NCBI GenBank assembly: GCA_000442125.1 | Contig: KE546976.1 | Coordinates: forward strand, 496,001 to 560,000 | Direction of reading: 5' to 3' | DNA length: 64,000 nucleotides | Source: Opeltia flavorubescens | Lineage: Eukaryota > Ascomycota > Lecanoromycetes > Teloschistales > Teloschistaceae | In this document: piece after piece, positions 24,175-36,704 of the stretch | Numbering within the stretch: the stretch's first letter is position 1 | How the letters are laid out: each line of letters starts with the position of its first letter | The notes under the pieces: generated by a model | Databases searched by the model: none | Seen by the model: only the letters and a program-made list of their open reading frames with translations | What the model was told of the DNA's origin: nothing | Made by a program: the position numbers and the translations under genes

Positions 24175-27100
24175 ATGGATATGCAGAGGTTAGCAGCAAC
24201 TTTGGAAGCAAGCTTGGATCCCGCACAGAATAAGCAAGGTTTGCGTATTCGAAACATTCCCATTTGCTGCTCGCCCACTGACGCCAACCAGCCGAAAATG
24301 CGATTCTCAACGAGCAGAAAAAGCCTGGCTTCTCTCTTCTTCTTTTACAGATCGTAGCGTCCGACGCATATGGCCCAACGGCACGATTGGCCAGTGCCCT
24401 CTATTTCAAGAATTATATTCGTCGGAACTGGACGGTAAGCGTACTACGATACCACGCCATCCATGGGGGTGCTAAAATTACGACAGGATGAAGATGGCAA
24501 TTACAAGCTTCCCGAAAATGAGGTCATCTCCATCAAGCGTGAATTGATCGGTCTCATGATCAGCGTTCCAGCGAATATACAGTACCAATTGGGGGATGCA
24601 GTCGGTGTTATTGCTGATAGTGATTTTTGGAGGCGCTGGGATACCCTTGTGGATGTCAGAGCCATTCCAAAAGCGGAGAAAGGCAAATGAGACGCTGACG
24701 ATACCCTAGGATCTTGTATCAAGGCTGACACCTGACAACGCTCAAGTGAACAATGGGGTCTTGCAGGTCGCACATTCGATTTTCAAGCGATGGAGGCCTT
24801 TGTATAGGTCAGACGAGCTCTTCACTGAGATTAATCATGTCTTGGGGAAATTCGGCGAACCCTTCGTCCAACTCCTTGGCGTAAGTCTACAGTCTTTGCC
24901 CTGGACCGCGGAGTTTACTGACGCTTTAGGATCATAGAGTACAGATCAACTCATTGAGCAGAATAAAAATAATAAGCAGATGCTATCGCAGTATTTTTCG
25001 ACCATGAATCTGACAACAAAATTGCTGTACGATCTGTCCGTTCAGGATCTTCCCCCAATTTTCGAAGACAACATGCAGTCGGTCACATCCTTGCTCCACA
25101 AATACCTTGTATACGACAACCCACTTCTGCATACCGACAGTGACAACGAAGCGGGAGCTCTCGAATTTGTCAAAATAGGGATATTCGAGGTACTCGCGTT
25201 GTATACGCAGAAATACGAAGATGCTTTCGGTCCGTTTGTGGAACAATTCATTGGCAGCTCGTGGAACCTCTTGACAACGATTGGACTCGACACGAAGAAC
25301 GACATCTTGGTCAGCAAGGCCCTGCACTTCTTGACATCCGTCACACGTATGTCGCAACACGCACGGGCTTTCAACAGCGAAGAGACTATGAGCCAAGTGA
25401 TTGAGCGCGTCGTTTTACCAAATCTCAGTTTACGAGAGTCGGACATGGAAACATTCGAGGACGAACCTATTGAATTCATTCGAAGCGATCTGGAGGGATC
25501 CGACAGCGATACCCGCCGACGAGCAGCCACAGATTTCCTTCAGCAACTTCTTGCCCAATTTCAGAGATTGGTCACTGATATCGTAATGCGTTACGTCAAC
25601 CACTACCTCTCCGAATATTCAAGGAATCCATCCGCCAACTGGAGATCGAAAGATACCGCCGTCTATCTCTATTCCTCTATCGCGGCGAATGGTGCTGTTA
25701 CAGCAAGTCAGGGAGTGAAAAGTGTCAACGAGCTCGTCAATGTCCTTGAATTCTTCCAAGCAAATGTCGCCAAGGATCTCACGGCAGAAACTGACGTGCA
25801 GCCGATTCTGAAGGTTGATGCAATCAAGTATCTCTACGTGTTCCGCAGTCAGATCACGCGGGAGCAATGGCGAGATGCATTTCCTTTGGTGGTCAAACAA
25901 TTGGGCTCTTCGGATTATGTTGTCTATACCTACGCTGCGATTGCAGTTGAAAGGGTGCTGGCACTGACAGACGCTTCGAAGCAGCCCCTTATCAGCCCAG
26001 CAGATGTGAAGCCACTGTCGGCTCAACTGCTACAGCACTTGTTCCAGCTAATAGAGCGAAGTCCAGAAGCTGCAAAATTACAAGAAAATGAGTTCCTTAT
26101 GCGTTGTGTCATGCGCGTTCTTATCGTGATTCGAGACGGCGTCGTCCCGGTTACTGACGATGTACTTGCGCATTTTGTTAAGATAACCCAGATCATCAGT
26201 TCGAACCCAGCCAATCCAAGATTTTACTACTACCATTTTGAAGCTTTAGGCGCATTCATTCGGTGAGTAATCCTCTCGACTCGCAGGCCACTTCACTGAT
26301 TGTATAGTTTCGCCGCTCCATCACAGTCAGAGAAACTTGAGAATGGCTTGTATTCCGTCTTTGGTAACATCCTTCAGAACGATGTGCAAGGTAAAAGAGA
26401 TGTAACGCTTCCTGAGGAATTCGACTTACCTTTTGTTAGAATATGTACCCTACGTTTTCCAGTTATTCGCCGCTCTTCTTGAGGCAAATCCTTCTGGGAT
26501 TCTCACCACATATTACGCATCTCTCATTCAACCTATCCTAAGTCCAGAGCTTTGGACATCAAAAGGCAATGTTCCTGCACTCGTCCGCCTCCTATCCTCA
26601 ATGATGACTCGAGGTGCCTCGCATATTGCCGAAAACAACCAGCTTGAGTCCATTCTTGCCGTTTTCCAGAATCTGATTACCACTAAAGCGAACGAAATCT
26701 ACGGCTTCGAGCTTCTAGAAAGCATAGTGGCAAACCTCGCACCGTAAGCCATGTAGATCTCTAGCTGGTACGCCTATTGACGAATACACAGGGCAACCAT
26801 CGAAAGATACTTTGTCACTATTCTGCAGCTCCTCTTCACGCGATTACAAAGTTCCAAGACTGATGCCTTTACATCAAGGTTTGTCCGATTTTACCACCTC
26901 GTCTCTGCGCGGGTTGAAAGTGGCCTGGGAGCGGACTGGTTCGTTACGTACGCCAACCAGGTGCAAGAGGGGTGAGCAGATTAATCCACCCATGATCTGC
27001 TGGTTGCAGGCTGACAGATGGTGCCAGCATATACGTTCAACTCTATCTTTCAATCATTCTTCCCGATTCACAGAAGCTCGTCCGGCCGCTCGACCGGAAG

Positions 27101-27478
27101 ATTGCAGTAATATCGCTTTGCAAATCCCTTACGGATTCGGTTGCGTTTGCAGAAAAGTACAAAAAAGGGTGGGGCTATAGCTGCGAAGCATTACTAAAGC
27201 TTCTGGAAAACCCCCCGGTCCTGGCGACATCGGACGAGACCATTGTCGATCACGACGTGGATGATATGAGCTTCGGTGTGGGGTTCACACAGCTGCAGAC
27301 GATCAAAAGGCCAGCTCGAGACTATTGGCCAGAGGTGACAGATGTCAAGAGTTGGGTCGGACGGCAGCTGCAAGATGCGAATGCACGACAAAATGGAAAG
27401 ATCAAGAATTTTGCCGAGGAGCGTTTGGCACAGTCACCTCAGGCATTGCAAGTCCTTTCCATGTACATGAACCGATGA
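24175..27478 (+). CDS. CSE1: Importin-alpha re-exporter Cse1 (exportin-2/CAS)
   Basis: Beta-karyopherin that returns importin-alpha to the cytoplasm with RanGTP (family knowledge). Nine exons: 24175-24238, 24292-24434, 24487-24654, 24710-24880, 24938-26262, 26308-26390, 26440-26743, 26792-26971 and 27028-27478. All are in phase, giving 962 aa against about 960 in yeast. The N-terminus MDMQRLAATLEASLDPAQNK is followed by the importin-beta N-terminal motif ASALYFKNYIRRNW. The CSE1 central domain includes KLLYDLSVQDLPPIFEDN and DLEGSDSDTRRRAATDFLQ. The C-terminal CAS domain has FYHLVSARVESGLGADW and YVQLYLSIILPDSQKLVRP. HEAT repeats throughout. Divergent from TSC2. Confidence 0.97.
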
Positions 27479-28634
27479 GAGACAATCGATTGAAGAACGG
27501 GAGAGGGATTTGGCGTCCTGGATAGTGACAGGTAGGTGCATATCTCATGTATGTAGATACCGAGCGGAAGGTGGGTAGAAAAGCTGTGCCGTTTAGCATG
27601 CATTAGATCACAATACCCAATTTGTTTAGAACAGCAGTCGAAAAGCCACTTCTTTTTTCGTTTAGTGTTCACGTGGCTCGATTCTTCTGGCTTTATCCTT
27701 GGCCTGTGCCTGCAAGATGGCGTTCTAGGCTTGCATTGGAGGAGGGCCTAGTTGACAAGATCAAGAGTAAATGTATCTCATACATTGAGTTTGTACAAAC
27801 GTCTGCTGACGAACAAGACAGAATACACGCAATCCTGACTTCTCCCAACGGAGCTGTTTCGCAACATTAAGGATCCGACAAACATCCCGAGAAGGAGTCT
27901 CGAGGGTGGGGGCCAACCCAATCACCACAGGAAGGGTTGTAAAAGGTCGAAACCGAGGTGGATTCGGTTCGGCTGAGCCGTGGATGTCTTGGTGCAGGTT
28001 GGAGCGCGTAAAGCGCTTGTACACTTGGACGTCAAGCCATTCCCCATCGGAATATCCAGGACTCTCCAGGAAATCAGAGGAGCCGAATCTGGATCGCCGA
28101 ACAGCTGCAACTTGAAGCACTACGGCAAGGTAGATCCTGAGCCCCATAACTTTATTACTGTCACCACCTCTAGCGTTGCCTTTTAGTTTGCTCCTTCATA
28201 CTATCATGGTCCTCCCCCTCCCGTCTCTGGCCAGGCCCATCCTCGCTGTAGACTTCGTCATTGGTCCAGCAAGACTCAAGATGAGGGAGGAAATTAAGAG
28301 GGAGCTTCGGACTGAATGCCAGGAGCGGAGGAAGCCGTTGACCGACTGAAATGAGGGGGTCTGTTGTCTCGATATCCCACTATTACAAAGGCTCGTACAT
28401 CTGCACCATGCATTCACACCGCAAGGCCAGAGCCATCGCCACTCCTTTCAATAGCCTTCCTAATCCGGTACGTCTATCAACCTGTCAACCTGACCATGAG
28501 CTTCTTTCACTGACCATGAGCCAGGACATATATTGCTAAAGGNCTGGTCCTCAAGCACCACGTTCATTACAACCACATTCATTATTACCACGTTCTTTCA
28601 GAGTCAAAAAAAGCTTGAAGAGTTCACTACGATC
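27479..28634. other. Gene-free stretch with small direct repeats
   Basis: No supported gene. Just before the sialidase-like gene are two tiny repeats: CTGACCATGAGC twice at about 28491-28522, and tandem variants of ACCACRTTCATTA at about 28557-28600. An N lies at 28543. Open frames of up to 128 codons on the minus strand (27761-28147) have no recognisable feature. Confidence 0.4.
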
Positions 28635-29750
28635 ATGTTGTCATCCGTCTCCGTCTGGCTGACAATAGCCACTTGGATAATAACAACTCTGGCCTCCCCT
28701 ATCCCCGAGCTCCTCTCACGAGCCGCCATCAAACCCACCTTGACCGGATCACCCATCGTTGTTGGTGCCGGCACTTACCCCAGAGCCACCCGCCTCCGCG
28801 ATGGCAGTATCCTCGGCGTCTACACCGCCTTCCAGTCCGGTAATAATGTCCTCCTAACTGTAACCTCCACCAATAACGGCGCCTCCTGGTCCCCCCTTGG
28901 AGAAATCTCCCGCGGCCCCTCCAACGCCAATGATATCGATAACCCCTTTGTCCTCCAGCTTCCCTCCCCCTCCAATCGTATCCTCTGTGCCTTCCGCAAC
29001 CACAGCAAAAACCCCTCCACTGGCGCCTATACCTACTTCCGCATCACAATCACCTACTCCGACGATGGTGGCCGCTCCTGGCGCTTCCTCTCGGAACCCG
29101 CTGGCAATGCCGGTCCGGTACAGGGCAGTTGGGAACCCTACCTCCGGACCGCCACCGACGGCTCCCTCCAGCTCTACTACTCCCACGAAAACAGCGCTCA
29201 GGATCAAGACACCCTGCAGCGCATCTCCCGCGACGGCGGCGCAACCTGGGGCGCCGTAGCGTGCGTCTCCGGCGCCGGAATCACATCCCGCGACGGCATG
29301 ACTTCAGTCGCTGCCCTCAATCCCTCGAACCCCCGATCTCTGATCCTGGTCTACGAAACCGAGACCACAGGTCTCTTCTCACTCGGCGCCGTTTTCAGCA
29401 CCGATGACGGGATGACCTGGTCCGGTCGCAAAACGATCTACACGCCTTCGTCCCCCAACACGAGCGCGGGCGCACCGCAGGTCATCAACTCCGCCGGCGG
29501 GACGCTGGTGGTCAGTTTCATGACGAATGAGGATCAAGTGCTGAGCACGCCGAGCGGTAGCTACACGGACCATACGGCCGTGAAGGTGATCACGAGCGGG
29601 GATGGAGGCAGTACTTGGGGGAATAAGGTTACAGTGGGGACGCAGCAGAGTAGCTGGCCTGGGCTGATGGATATGGGTGCGGGGAAGGGACAGTTTCTGT
29701 ATCTGTTTGATAAGGGGGGAGCAAAGAGTCAGTTGATGACTTTGAGTTAA
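28635..29750 (+). CDS. Secreted sialidase-like Asp-box (BNR) protein
   Basis: Secreted beta-propeller protein of the sialidase superfamily, 371 aa, single exon. The signal peptide MLSSVSVWLTIATWIITTLAS is followed by PIPELLSR. Five Asp-box-like motifs (S-x-D-x-G-x-[TS]-W) are visible: STNNGASW, SDDGGRSW, SRDGGATW, STDDGMTW and SGDGGSTW. They mark propeller blades. An early PRATRLRDGSILGVY segment resembles the first catalytic arginine region of exo-sialidases, including fungal KDNases. I cannot confirm the full Arg triad, so catalysis is inferred. Codon use is C-rich in the 5' two-thirds and G-rich in the last ~200 bp. An in-frame upstream extension to 28533 contains an N and lies before the signal peptide, so 28635 is chosen. 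Confidence 0.88.
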   Translation: MLSSVSVWLTIATWIITTLASPIPELLSRAAIKPTLTGSPIVVGAGTYPRATRLRDGSILGVYTAFQSGNNVLLTVTSTNNGASWSPLGEISRGPSNANDIDNPFVLQLPSPSNRILCAFRNHSKNPSTGAYTYFRITITYSDDGGRSWRFLSEPAGNAGPVQGSWEPYLRTATDGSLQLYYSHENSAQDQDTLQRISRDGGATWGAVACVSGAGITSRDGMTSVAALNPSNPRSLILVYETETTGLFSLGAVFSTDDGMTWSGRKTIYTPSSPNTSAGAPQVINSAGGTLVVSFMTNEDQVLSTPSGSYTDHTAVKVITSGDGGSTWGNKVTVGTQQSSWPGLMDMGAGKGQFLYLFDKGGAKSQLMTLS

Positions 29751-30185
29751 ACTATGTAGAACTGACTAGGTGCGTATGTGTGGATGGCCAGTAGAGTTGA
29801 GGAGGATGGATTGTAGGGGGAGTGATTGTGCCCTATTTAATAGTACATAAAGATTTGTAAATAGTAAACAACGAACTCGCCACAACAATCTCTTTTTGAA
29901 GATTCGATTCTTCACTCTTGTTCCATATACATGGTTTCTTACATTTGATTTGATCTTCTTAGTATTACAATCTTTCATAGTGGCGCTAGAATATCTCGAA
30001 GTGAATCCCTCCCCAAACCCACCGACTCCATGCCTTCTCGGTGCTTCTAGCACAAGATGATATTACGATCAGCCAATCGAGAACCAGCTATGTGATAGAG
30101 TACAATATTTCCGCCCTGGTGCCACCGACAACTCCGCTGAAAGCATCCTAAAATGTTACACGTCGCCTCCAAACAAATTTTCTCT
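29751..30185. other. Intergenic between convergent sialidase-like gene and SEC16
   Basis: Convergent 3' ends; no gene, RNA or repeat supported. Confidence 0.4.
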
Positions 30186-33100
30186 CTACTTCGCCATAAC
30201 GTCAACATAACCCCTTCCCTTTTTCCCTCTCCTCACCGTTCCTCCTTTCCTAGCTTGCGGCTCCCCGATCAAGTCATCGATGCTGCTCGCTCCACTAGTG
30301 GCAGTCGGTGGTCTTGACGGAGGCGCTGTTACCAGTCCTACGGATGCTGCTCTCTCCCCACCCACGTTTGCGTGCGGCATAGCGGGTGATTCCATCCGGG
30401 CTGGCGTGCCGTTCCTGGAAGGTGGTCCTGAGTCGGGATTGGTCGAAGACGGAAGCTGTGGGACGTTAATAGGAGGTGTTTCCATTTGTCCAGGAAGTAC
30501 TGATGGTAGAGGTGGCACCGGCGGGGTTGCAGTCCTCGACGTCGACGCTGGAGGAGGGCCGCCTGCCGCACTGACAGCTCTTGATGGTGGTCCCCTTGGA
30601 GGCGGCGCCTTCGGAGCTTCGGTAGCAGCAGGCGTGGGACTTTTCTTGTTGACCCATTTCTTCAATTCCTTATCATAATAGAAGGAGCTTTCTTCCCCGA
30701 GCTTTGCCTTGATGGCCTTTGGTTCTTGACTGCTGAGATTATCATCCTTTTTGCCACCTAACCAGCCACCAACACCACCAAACCATGATTTCTTAGACTT
30801 GAGATCCTTTTGCTCCTTTTGAGCTAATTGTTATGGTAAGCTTCGGTCATTTACTACCAGAAGGGGACAAGCTTACCATCAGCTTCCGCTGCTTTCCTAA
30901 AGGCTTCGTCCGCCTCCTTGTCTTTTCGGGCTTTGTCGCCTCTTAGGATCGCAGCAGCTCGAGCGGCAAAGTCATCGTTGTCGTCATCGTCCATGAAAGA
31001 CTTTTTCTTAGTAGGACTCCTTTGATCTGTCAGGCCGTGGTCCTCTTGACCTTCAGGGTTGTAGGGAGCGTAGGATGATGGAGGCTCATACAGAGAGGTG
31101 TCAGCTTCATACGTTGATCGGGATAGGTCATAACTGCCGTTTGGTTGGCTTTCGGTCTGGACTTCATGACCTTGTGGAGCCTGAGACCCTGAGGAGTTAC
31201 TCAGCTGGTAGGGTTCTGTTGGGTAAAGCGAGCTAGATGGGTCGATTGGAGGCGCTGTAGGCATATACTCGGGTTGAGACGGAGGTGTTGATAAGAACGC
31301 CTCAGGTTTGGGAGAAATGTAGGGTGAGGGTTGGTAACGTGGTTTCTGTTGTTGAACAGAAGGTTCCTGTTGGGGAGCTGGGGAAGCGGTATATCGGGGC
31401 TGAGCAGGGACATATGAAGGCTGTTGTTGCGATGGTCGTAGCGTACTTGGTTGACCATGCCTTTGATTTTCCTCCAAAGGACGGGTCTGCTGCTCAAGCG
31501 AAGAGCGAGGAGTGTATTGGCTGTTTGGGGCAATGTAATTGCCCGGGGCGTAGCGAGACCCAAATGCAGTATCAGCAGGTAATGGAGGCGCGACTTGGGA
31601 GGTCATGGCGCCGTATAGATCCATTGAAGATCCACTGCGACTGATGCTTGGTGTATCAGCTGCAACCCTTGCGAAAGGCCCAGTGTCCTGCTCTCCCTTT
31701 CCTGACGCCACGGAAGCAGAGTCGCCTTCGTCGCCCACGATGAAATTGTTGAACTTCTTCCACATAGATCCCGATACTTTGTCCATAGGTTTCGACATCC
31801 ACGAGGACGTGTCTCGTGGAGCCTGTTGGAGCCGCTCCACAAGATCGTCCAGGGCGTTGAATAGCAGACTATGATAGTATGGTGAGGGTTTAGTTGTTGA
31901 TTTCAGTGTGCCGATGATAGCATCACAATACTGCTGTGCTTCGGATCGGTAGCCATGGTCCGCTAACAACACGGCATGGTAGAGCTTGTATGACTGTAAA
32001 TGTGGTGAAAATGAGAGGTTTGCAGATGGCATTAGCACAGAACGAACAAACTCGTAGACCTCGGTCAGAAGGATGCTATCAGGATCGCGTCCATAGTCAA
32101 AAGGCTGCTGCTGATGATCCGCCCCGAGGAGGGTAATGCTGGCATGAGCCTCTTCCACACCGCCGAAAAGGCCTGATGCGCTGGCAAAGATGAGGCATGA
32201 ATGCGCTGCTTCTGTCCTGCCATAACCTGCTAGAAGACGTCCGAGCGCGACCAGGGCATTTTCGTCATCTTGTGTTCGATTGCTCAGGATAAATGTCAAT
32301 GTCTCTCGCCATCTATCGAGGCCATCGAGAGCATTCCTTGTTGGTCCAGCTGAAGCTGCCTTGCTCACCATCTGGAGACCTGCTCGGGCTGATGGTGGGA
32401 CCAATTGATCAATACTTTCCTCCCAATTCCCTGCGAAAACTTCGTAGAGCGCTGCTAAAGATTCGGTGTTCTCCCCATGTGCCTTTACCTCCAGGCGCGT
32501 GAACTCGTGTAGTACTTGCTTCCAGACAGACTTGTCAAGTGTTGATGAGAGAACCATGGCATGGGCCCACATTCGTTGATCAACTGCATGCCATACAGCT
32601 TTTTCCCGTTCGCCTTGTAGTAGGAGTCTTCGTATCGTTTCCATCGTGCCAGGACTTATCAGATCGACAGTGGGTTGCAACCCTTCAGGCTTAGATACGC
32701 CTGCCGACAATCCACCCGATGAAGACTCACCGTTTTCATTGTGGATGACGGCTGGACAAAGTACCGTTCTGATGGCACTTGTGGCTTTGGTGTTGGTAGC
32801 AACGGTGCCGTCACACTCCACGAAGATTTTGACGATCTTCCAAAGCAGAACTTTCTCTTCATGCTTCTTTATAGGATCGGGCAATGATGAGGTTGGAACG
32901 ATTGATGCTTGAGCCGATTCTAAAGCATCGATCTTCAGCTGAAGCCATTCAAGCAGCTCTTTCTTTTTCCCCTTGGACTTGAGTGGACCAGGGAATCGTG
33001 CGATATCATCACCGAGCGTCCCGATGTTACTTGTTTGAAGCTTCACCTCTCCTGGGCTACACTTGATCATCGGAAAACCATGCCCGGCAGTATATCGAGG

Positions 33101-36100
33101 GATGCGTTTAGGAAAACTTGTTGCTACGACACCTCCGAACCCAAATTTGAGTATCGGGGCTCCTTTCCAACGCTCAAGTGGATCATGTTCGCGGCCATCA
33201 TTGGGACGGATGTAATTCAGATCATGTAATGGGCTGTTCGCATTCGGGTGTGTTGGCGCATGGGAAGAAAGTACGGAGTGCTCAGCACGCACAGGAGACA
33301 AGCGACCGGCAGCCGAAGTAGGCCGCTGACGGATGTCTTCCATCCTTTTGAATACCTCAGGTCGATATCTAGTGGTCCCTGGGGATTGGGTTTGTGACCG
33401 TTGAGGTGGTCCTGTGATGGAGTCCTCCTTAGATTCCTGGGGCAGTGGCAGTGGCAGTGGCGGTGGATGTTTTGGATACTGCGAAGTTCCTTGCGGGCTA
33501 GCCAAGCTGATTGCTGAGTCGGGAGTGAAAGTGGCGGCACTACTTTGAGTAGGAGGTTTGCGAATTTTCCCATTACTGTGCTGTAAATGGAGAGGTGGGC
33601 TATACTGCATCGATTGTGGATCCACAGAACTTCTGTCAGTGGATGCCTCTGGTAAGTCATGCTCAGCACTCGATTCATAACGCTCTTCAAGAGGCAAGAC
33701 AGCTGGGTGATGAAGACTGTTCTGAGTTGTTGGACCTCTATGTGGTGAGCGAGAACGCTCTGGCCCATCGCCAGGTACGGACCTGTGACGATGCTGTTGC
33801 TGGGAAGGTGTAGAGGTCTGTGCAAGAGGACTTGAGGTTCGAGGTTGGAAAGGTATTGTATGCGTGGAAGGTGGCGGTCGGGAACCTGCACCAGGAGAAG
33901 CTGCATATCGGCCTCGAGGTGGAGGAACTTGTGATTGAAGCCCTACAGCTGGGGAGTATCTTGAATTAATCTGTGGCGGTGGATTCTGGAGGGTGTCTTG
34001 CTGAGGGAGGCTCGCATACGGGCTCAGTCGTTCGGGTGGGACAAGCTGGTAACCAGGCGCAGCATTGGAGGCAGTTGCAGGTTGTTGCTGGGGGATTGAA
34101 GGCATTTGGCGAGACGGCTCAGGGGGTGGTGGTAATTGATTGGACAGTTGCGGTGATGTTGTAGGAGCGTACCTGCCCGCGCTACTAGACGGTCGTGACT
34201 TTGTTAAAGGTAGCTCTTCAAAGAAGCTCCCTACGCTAGGTTTGTTCTGAAGATTCGATGGCATAGGCCTGCTACCCGATTGCGGAGGGCCGGCGCTGGT
34301 ACTCGGCTTGGGAGGAACCGGTAGTGATGAACCATCGCTTGTGGAGTTTCGTGCATACACGCTGCTGCTTCGCGGTGGTGGTGGAGGTTGAGCTGGCGTC
34401 CGAGAGTTTGACGCATTCTGTACTTGTTGAAGGTTTGTCCGCTTCTTCGGCCGAGTCACATCCATTGGGAGGTCGTAGGGAGAGGTATAACCACCCTTCG
34501 ATTTATCAGAGAAGCTCTGCGCAGGCTTCGGCATGCTCGGTCTCGTTGGAGCCAAAGCATTGCCTTGAGGCTGTCCGAAACCCGAAGGTGCAGAGGAGGA
34601 ATGGCTGAGGTAGGTTAATGAGGAAACTTGCGATTGTTGTCCCGCAATCGAGAATCGATCCGGATAGATTGACGATGCCGTATTTTGTTGACCTGGAGCC
34701 GACGAGTACCTATCTCCTCGGATTACTGAGCTATGTAAGCCGCGCATACTTCCATCAGCGCTGTCAGTTGGCTGCAAATTGGCCGGTTCCAATTTCTGCT
34801 GAGCGTCCACTGGAGAGATAACAGTCGGAGCCGCAGGTTGACTCGCTGTGAGATCGGCATCATCCAACAGATCATCATCATCCAAAGCCGCTTGCCACAT
34901 TGCCGCCAAGTCTTCATCTCCGACTGGAGAGTCTCTGGCTGAATGTGAGGGCTCAGTGAGAACCTGAGACACTACAGTACCGCTCGAGGCGGCGAAATCA
35001 CCACCAGAAACTTGTTCAAAGGGCTGGCTCTTCTGCGGATTGAAATCGTCACGAGCATTACTCTGAGAATGATAGCTCAAGCCATCCAGAACCTGGCTTG
35101 TCGTTTTACGGTCCAGTTGCATGGGTAAGAAGAAGGACGCTTCCTCTTCTGAGTCGGCTTCCTTTCCAAAGAAGTCCTGATCAAAGGTCGGCTGGTCATT
35201 ACTAGGTAACTTTTCCGATAATAACTCCTTCCGTGTAGAAATACACTCTGCGTCTCCCGATAATTTTTTAGATTGCATTAAGGGCAGTCCTTCTTCAAAT
35301 CTTGCTTCGTCATCGGGAGGAGAATAGCAGTGAGTAGGGCCATCTACACTGAGAGAGTGGCCAGGAAATTCATCTTCTCCCTTATCTGATAGATCCCCGA
35401 AAATATCACTACCGACCAGGTCCATTTTGTCCGCCTGCTGGGGGTTTCCTACGCGAAAGCTCTTTTCCACTCTGTCCCCAATCTCTTCGTCCTCCTCGAT
35501 TATATCATTCACTTGTGACTGAATACGAGCCTTGTGTTGGTTTCCTTGAACTTGATGGACGGGAGGAACAGCAGGGAATGAGTTGCTTCTGTTAAAAGCG
35601 CCGAGGTCCGAGAGGGTCTGTCTGTAGTCCCCTGTATCCAAATCTTGATCCATATGCTCAGAACTCGTGCTATTCTCACCAATATGCCCCGTTCTAATAG
35701 ATTGTAACGAGTTGGGATCGTCTGGCTGCAATGAAGGTGGGGAGTCGAAGCTCAGGCCATTGATGGTGCCGCTTCTTTGCTCGTCTCGATCCTCCTCCAC
35801 GTTCAAGTGCTCTCCGTCAATGCCTCTTCCATCGATAATAGAATCATTCCGCCGATCCTCAGCGTCACTTATAGATGTTTCCGGAAATGGTTGAACAATG
35901 GTTTCCGCGTAATCAGTCGTCTCATCTCTTGAGGAGTTGGTACTGGGCTCGACTCCGCGGTGAACCAAGGAATCAGGATCTTGAACCCCAACATCTGGGC
36001 TTAGAGCTGAACCTGTCTGGCTGGAAAGTGAATCTGCTGCTACTATATTCGAAAATTGCTCGATGATAGCTGATGTACTGTCTGAACTCGGCATATGCGC

Positions 36101-36157
36101 GGGATGCCAGGAAGCAAGATGTTGCTCCTCACTTCTTTGTCCGATATCTCCGTTCAT
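30186..36157 (-). CDS. SEC16: COPII coat scaffold Sec16
   Basis: Peripheral ER scaffold that organises COPII exit sites (family knowledge). Exons read on the minus strand are 30877-36157 and 30186-30823, giving 1972 aa. The N-terminus MNGDIGQRSEEQHLASWHPA is typical of filamentous-fungal Sec16. A long acidic and then Pro/Gln/Ser-rich disordered region covers about residues 20-980. The conserved central domain starts around FGFGGVVATSFPKRIP and includes KSKGKKKELLEWLQLKI and an alpha-solenoid (LLQGEREKAVWHAVDQRMWAHAMVLS). The C-terminus has KSWFGGVGGWLGGKKDD (after the intron) and SSFYYDKELKKWVNKK, then a Pro-rich tail ending RGYVDVMAK. An upstream extension lacks an ATG, so 36157 is the start. 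Divergent from NEO1. Confidence 0.95.
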
Positions 36158-36704
36158 AGCTAAAGAAGGAGTTTCTTGCGCAGCAAGAATTGGATAGCGA
36201 AACACGACTTTACTTTAGAAAGAAAAAAAGCTGTCTATCCAACCCAAATTAGCGATCAAGATTTGTCGAAGAGCGAGGAATTAATCCTTGCCCTTGAGAA
36301 TAAGAGTGCAGCTTACATGCACAACCTCAGCGCTGATTCCCTGGATAAGAATTGTACATAACGGGGAAATCGTTAAGAAGGTTATGGTCTGCCTCTAGAC
36401 TGATTACAACGAAGGCTGCCCTCCGCTTGCCGACGGCGAAGAGATTATAGATTACACGCATTTTGCGGAATCAAGAAGCTGTCACCAAGCCGGACTTGGC
36501 ATTCCGGAATTTAGCGGCTTTAGTGCCGACAATGAAGGCTAGACTCCTTTCATTCTGGTCGTCTACCTACCGTTAGGTAGCTCGACAGCTTGACACGTGC
36601 AATATCTCGAGTCACCAAATTCAGGGTGCCAGCAGCTCTACATGGTTTCGCTAAATCATGTCACCCTCTGTGTCTTCTAGTGCCGCAGTAAAGGGTAATG
36701 GAAA
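36158..36704. promoter_or_regulatory. Divergent promoter region SEC16 / NEO1
   Basis: A 547-bp gap between two divergent secretory-pathway genes. Nothing coding is supported, and no TATA box is obvious near either start. Confidence 0.4.

Noticed and set aside
27761-28147. 128-codon minus-strand ORF downstream of CSE1
   Set aside because: No recognisable domain, no plausible splice partners, and overlapping open frames on the other strand; treated as non-coding.
29895-29925. T-arm-like hairpin with TTCGAT loop
   Set aside because: No A-box, anticodon arm or acceptor stem nearby; a simple small palindrome.
30280-30678. Gly-rich plus-strand ORF of 132 codons
   Set aside because: Antisense shadow of the Pro-rich C-terminal tail of SEC16.
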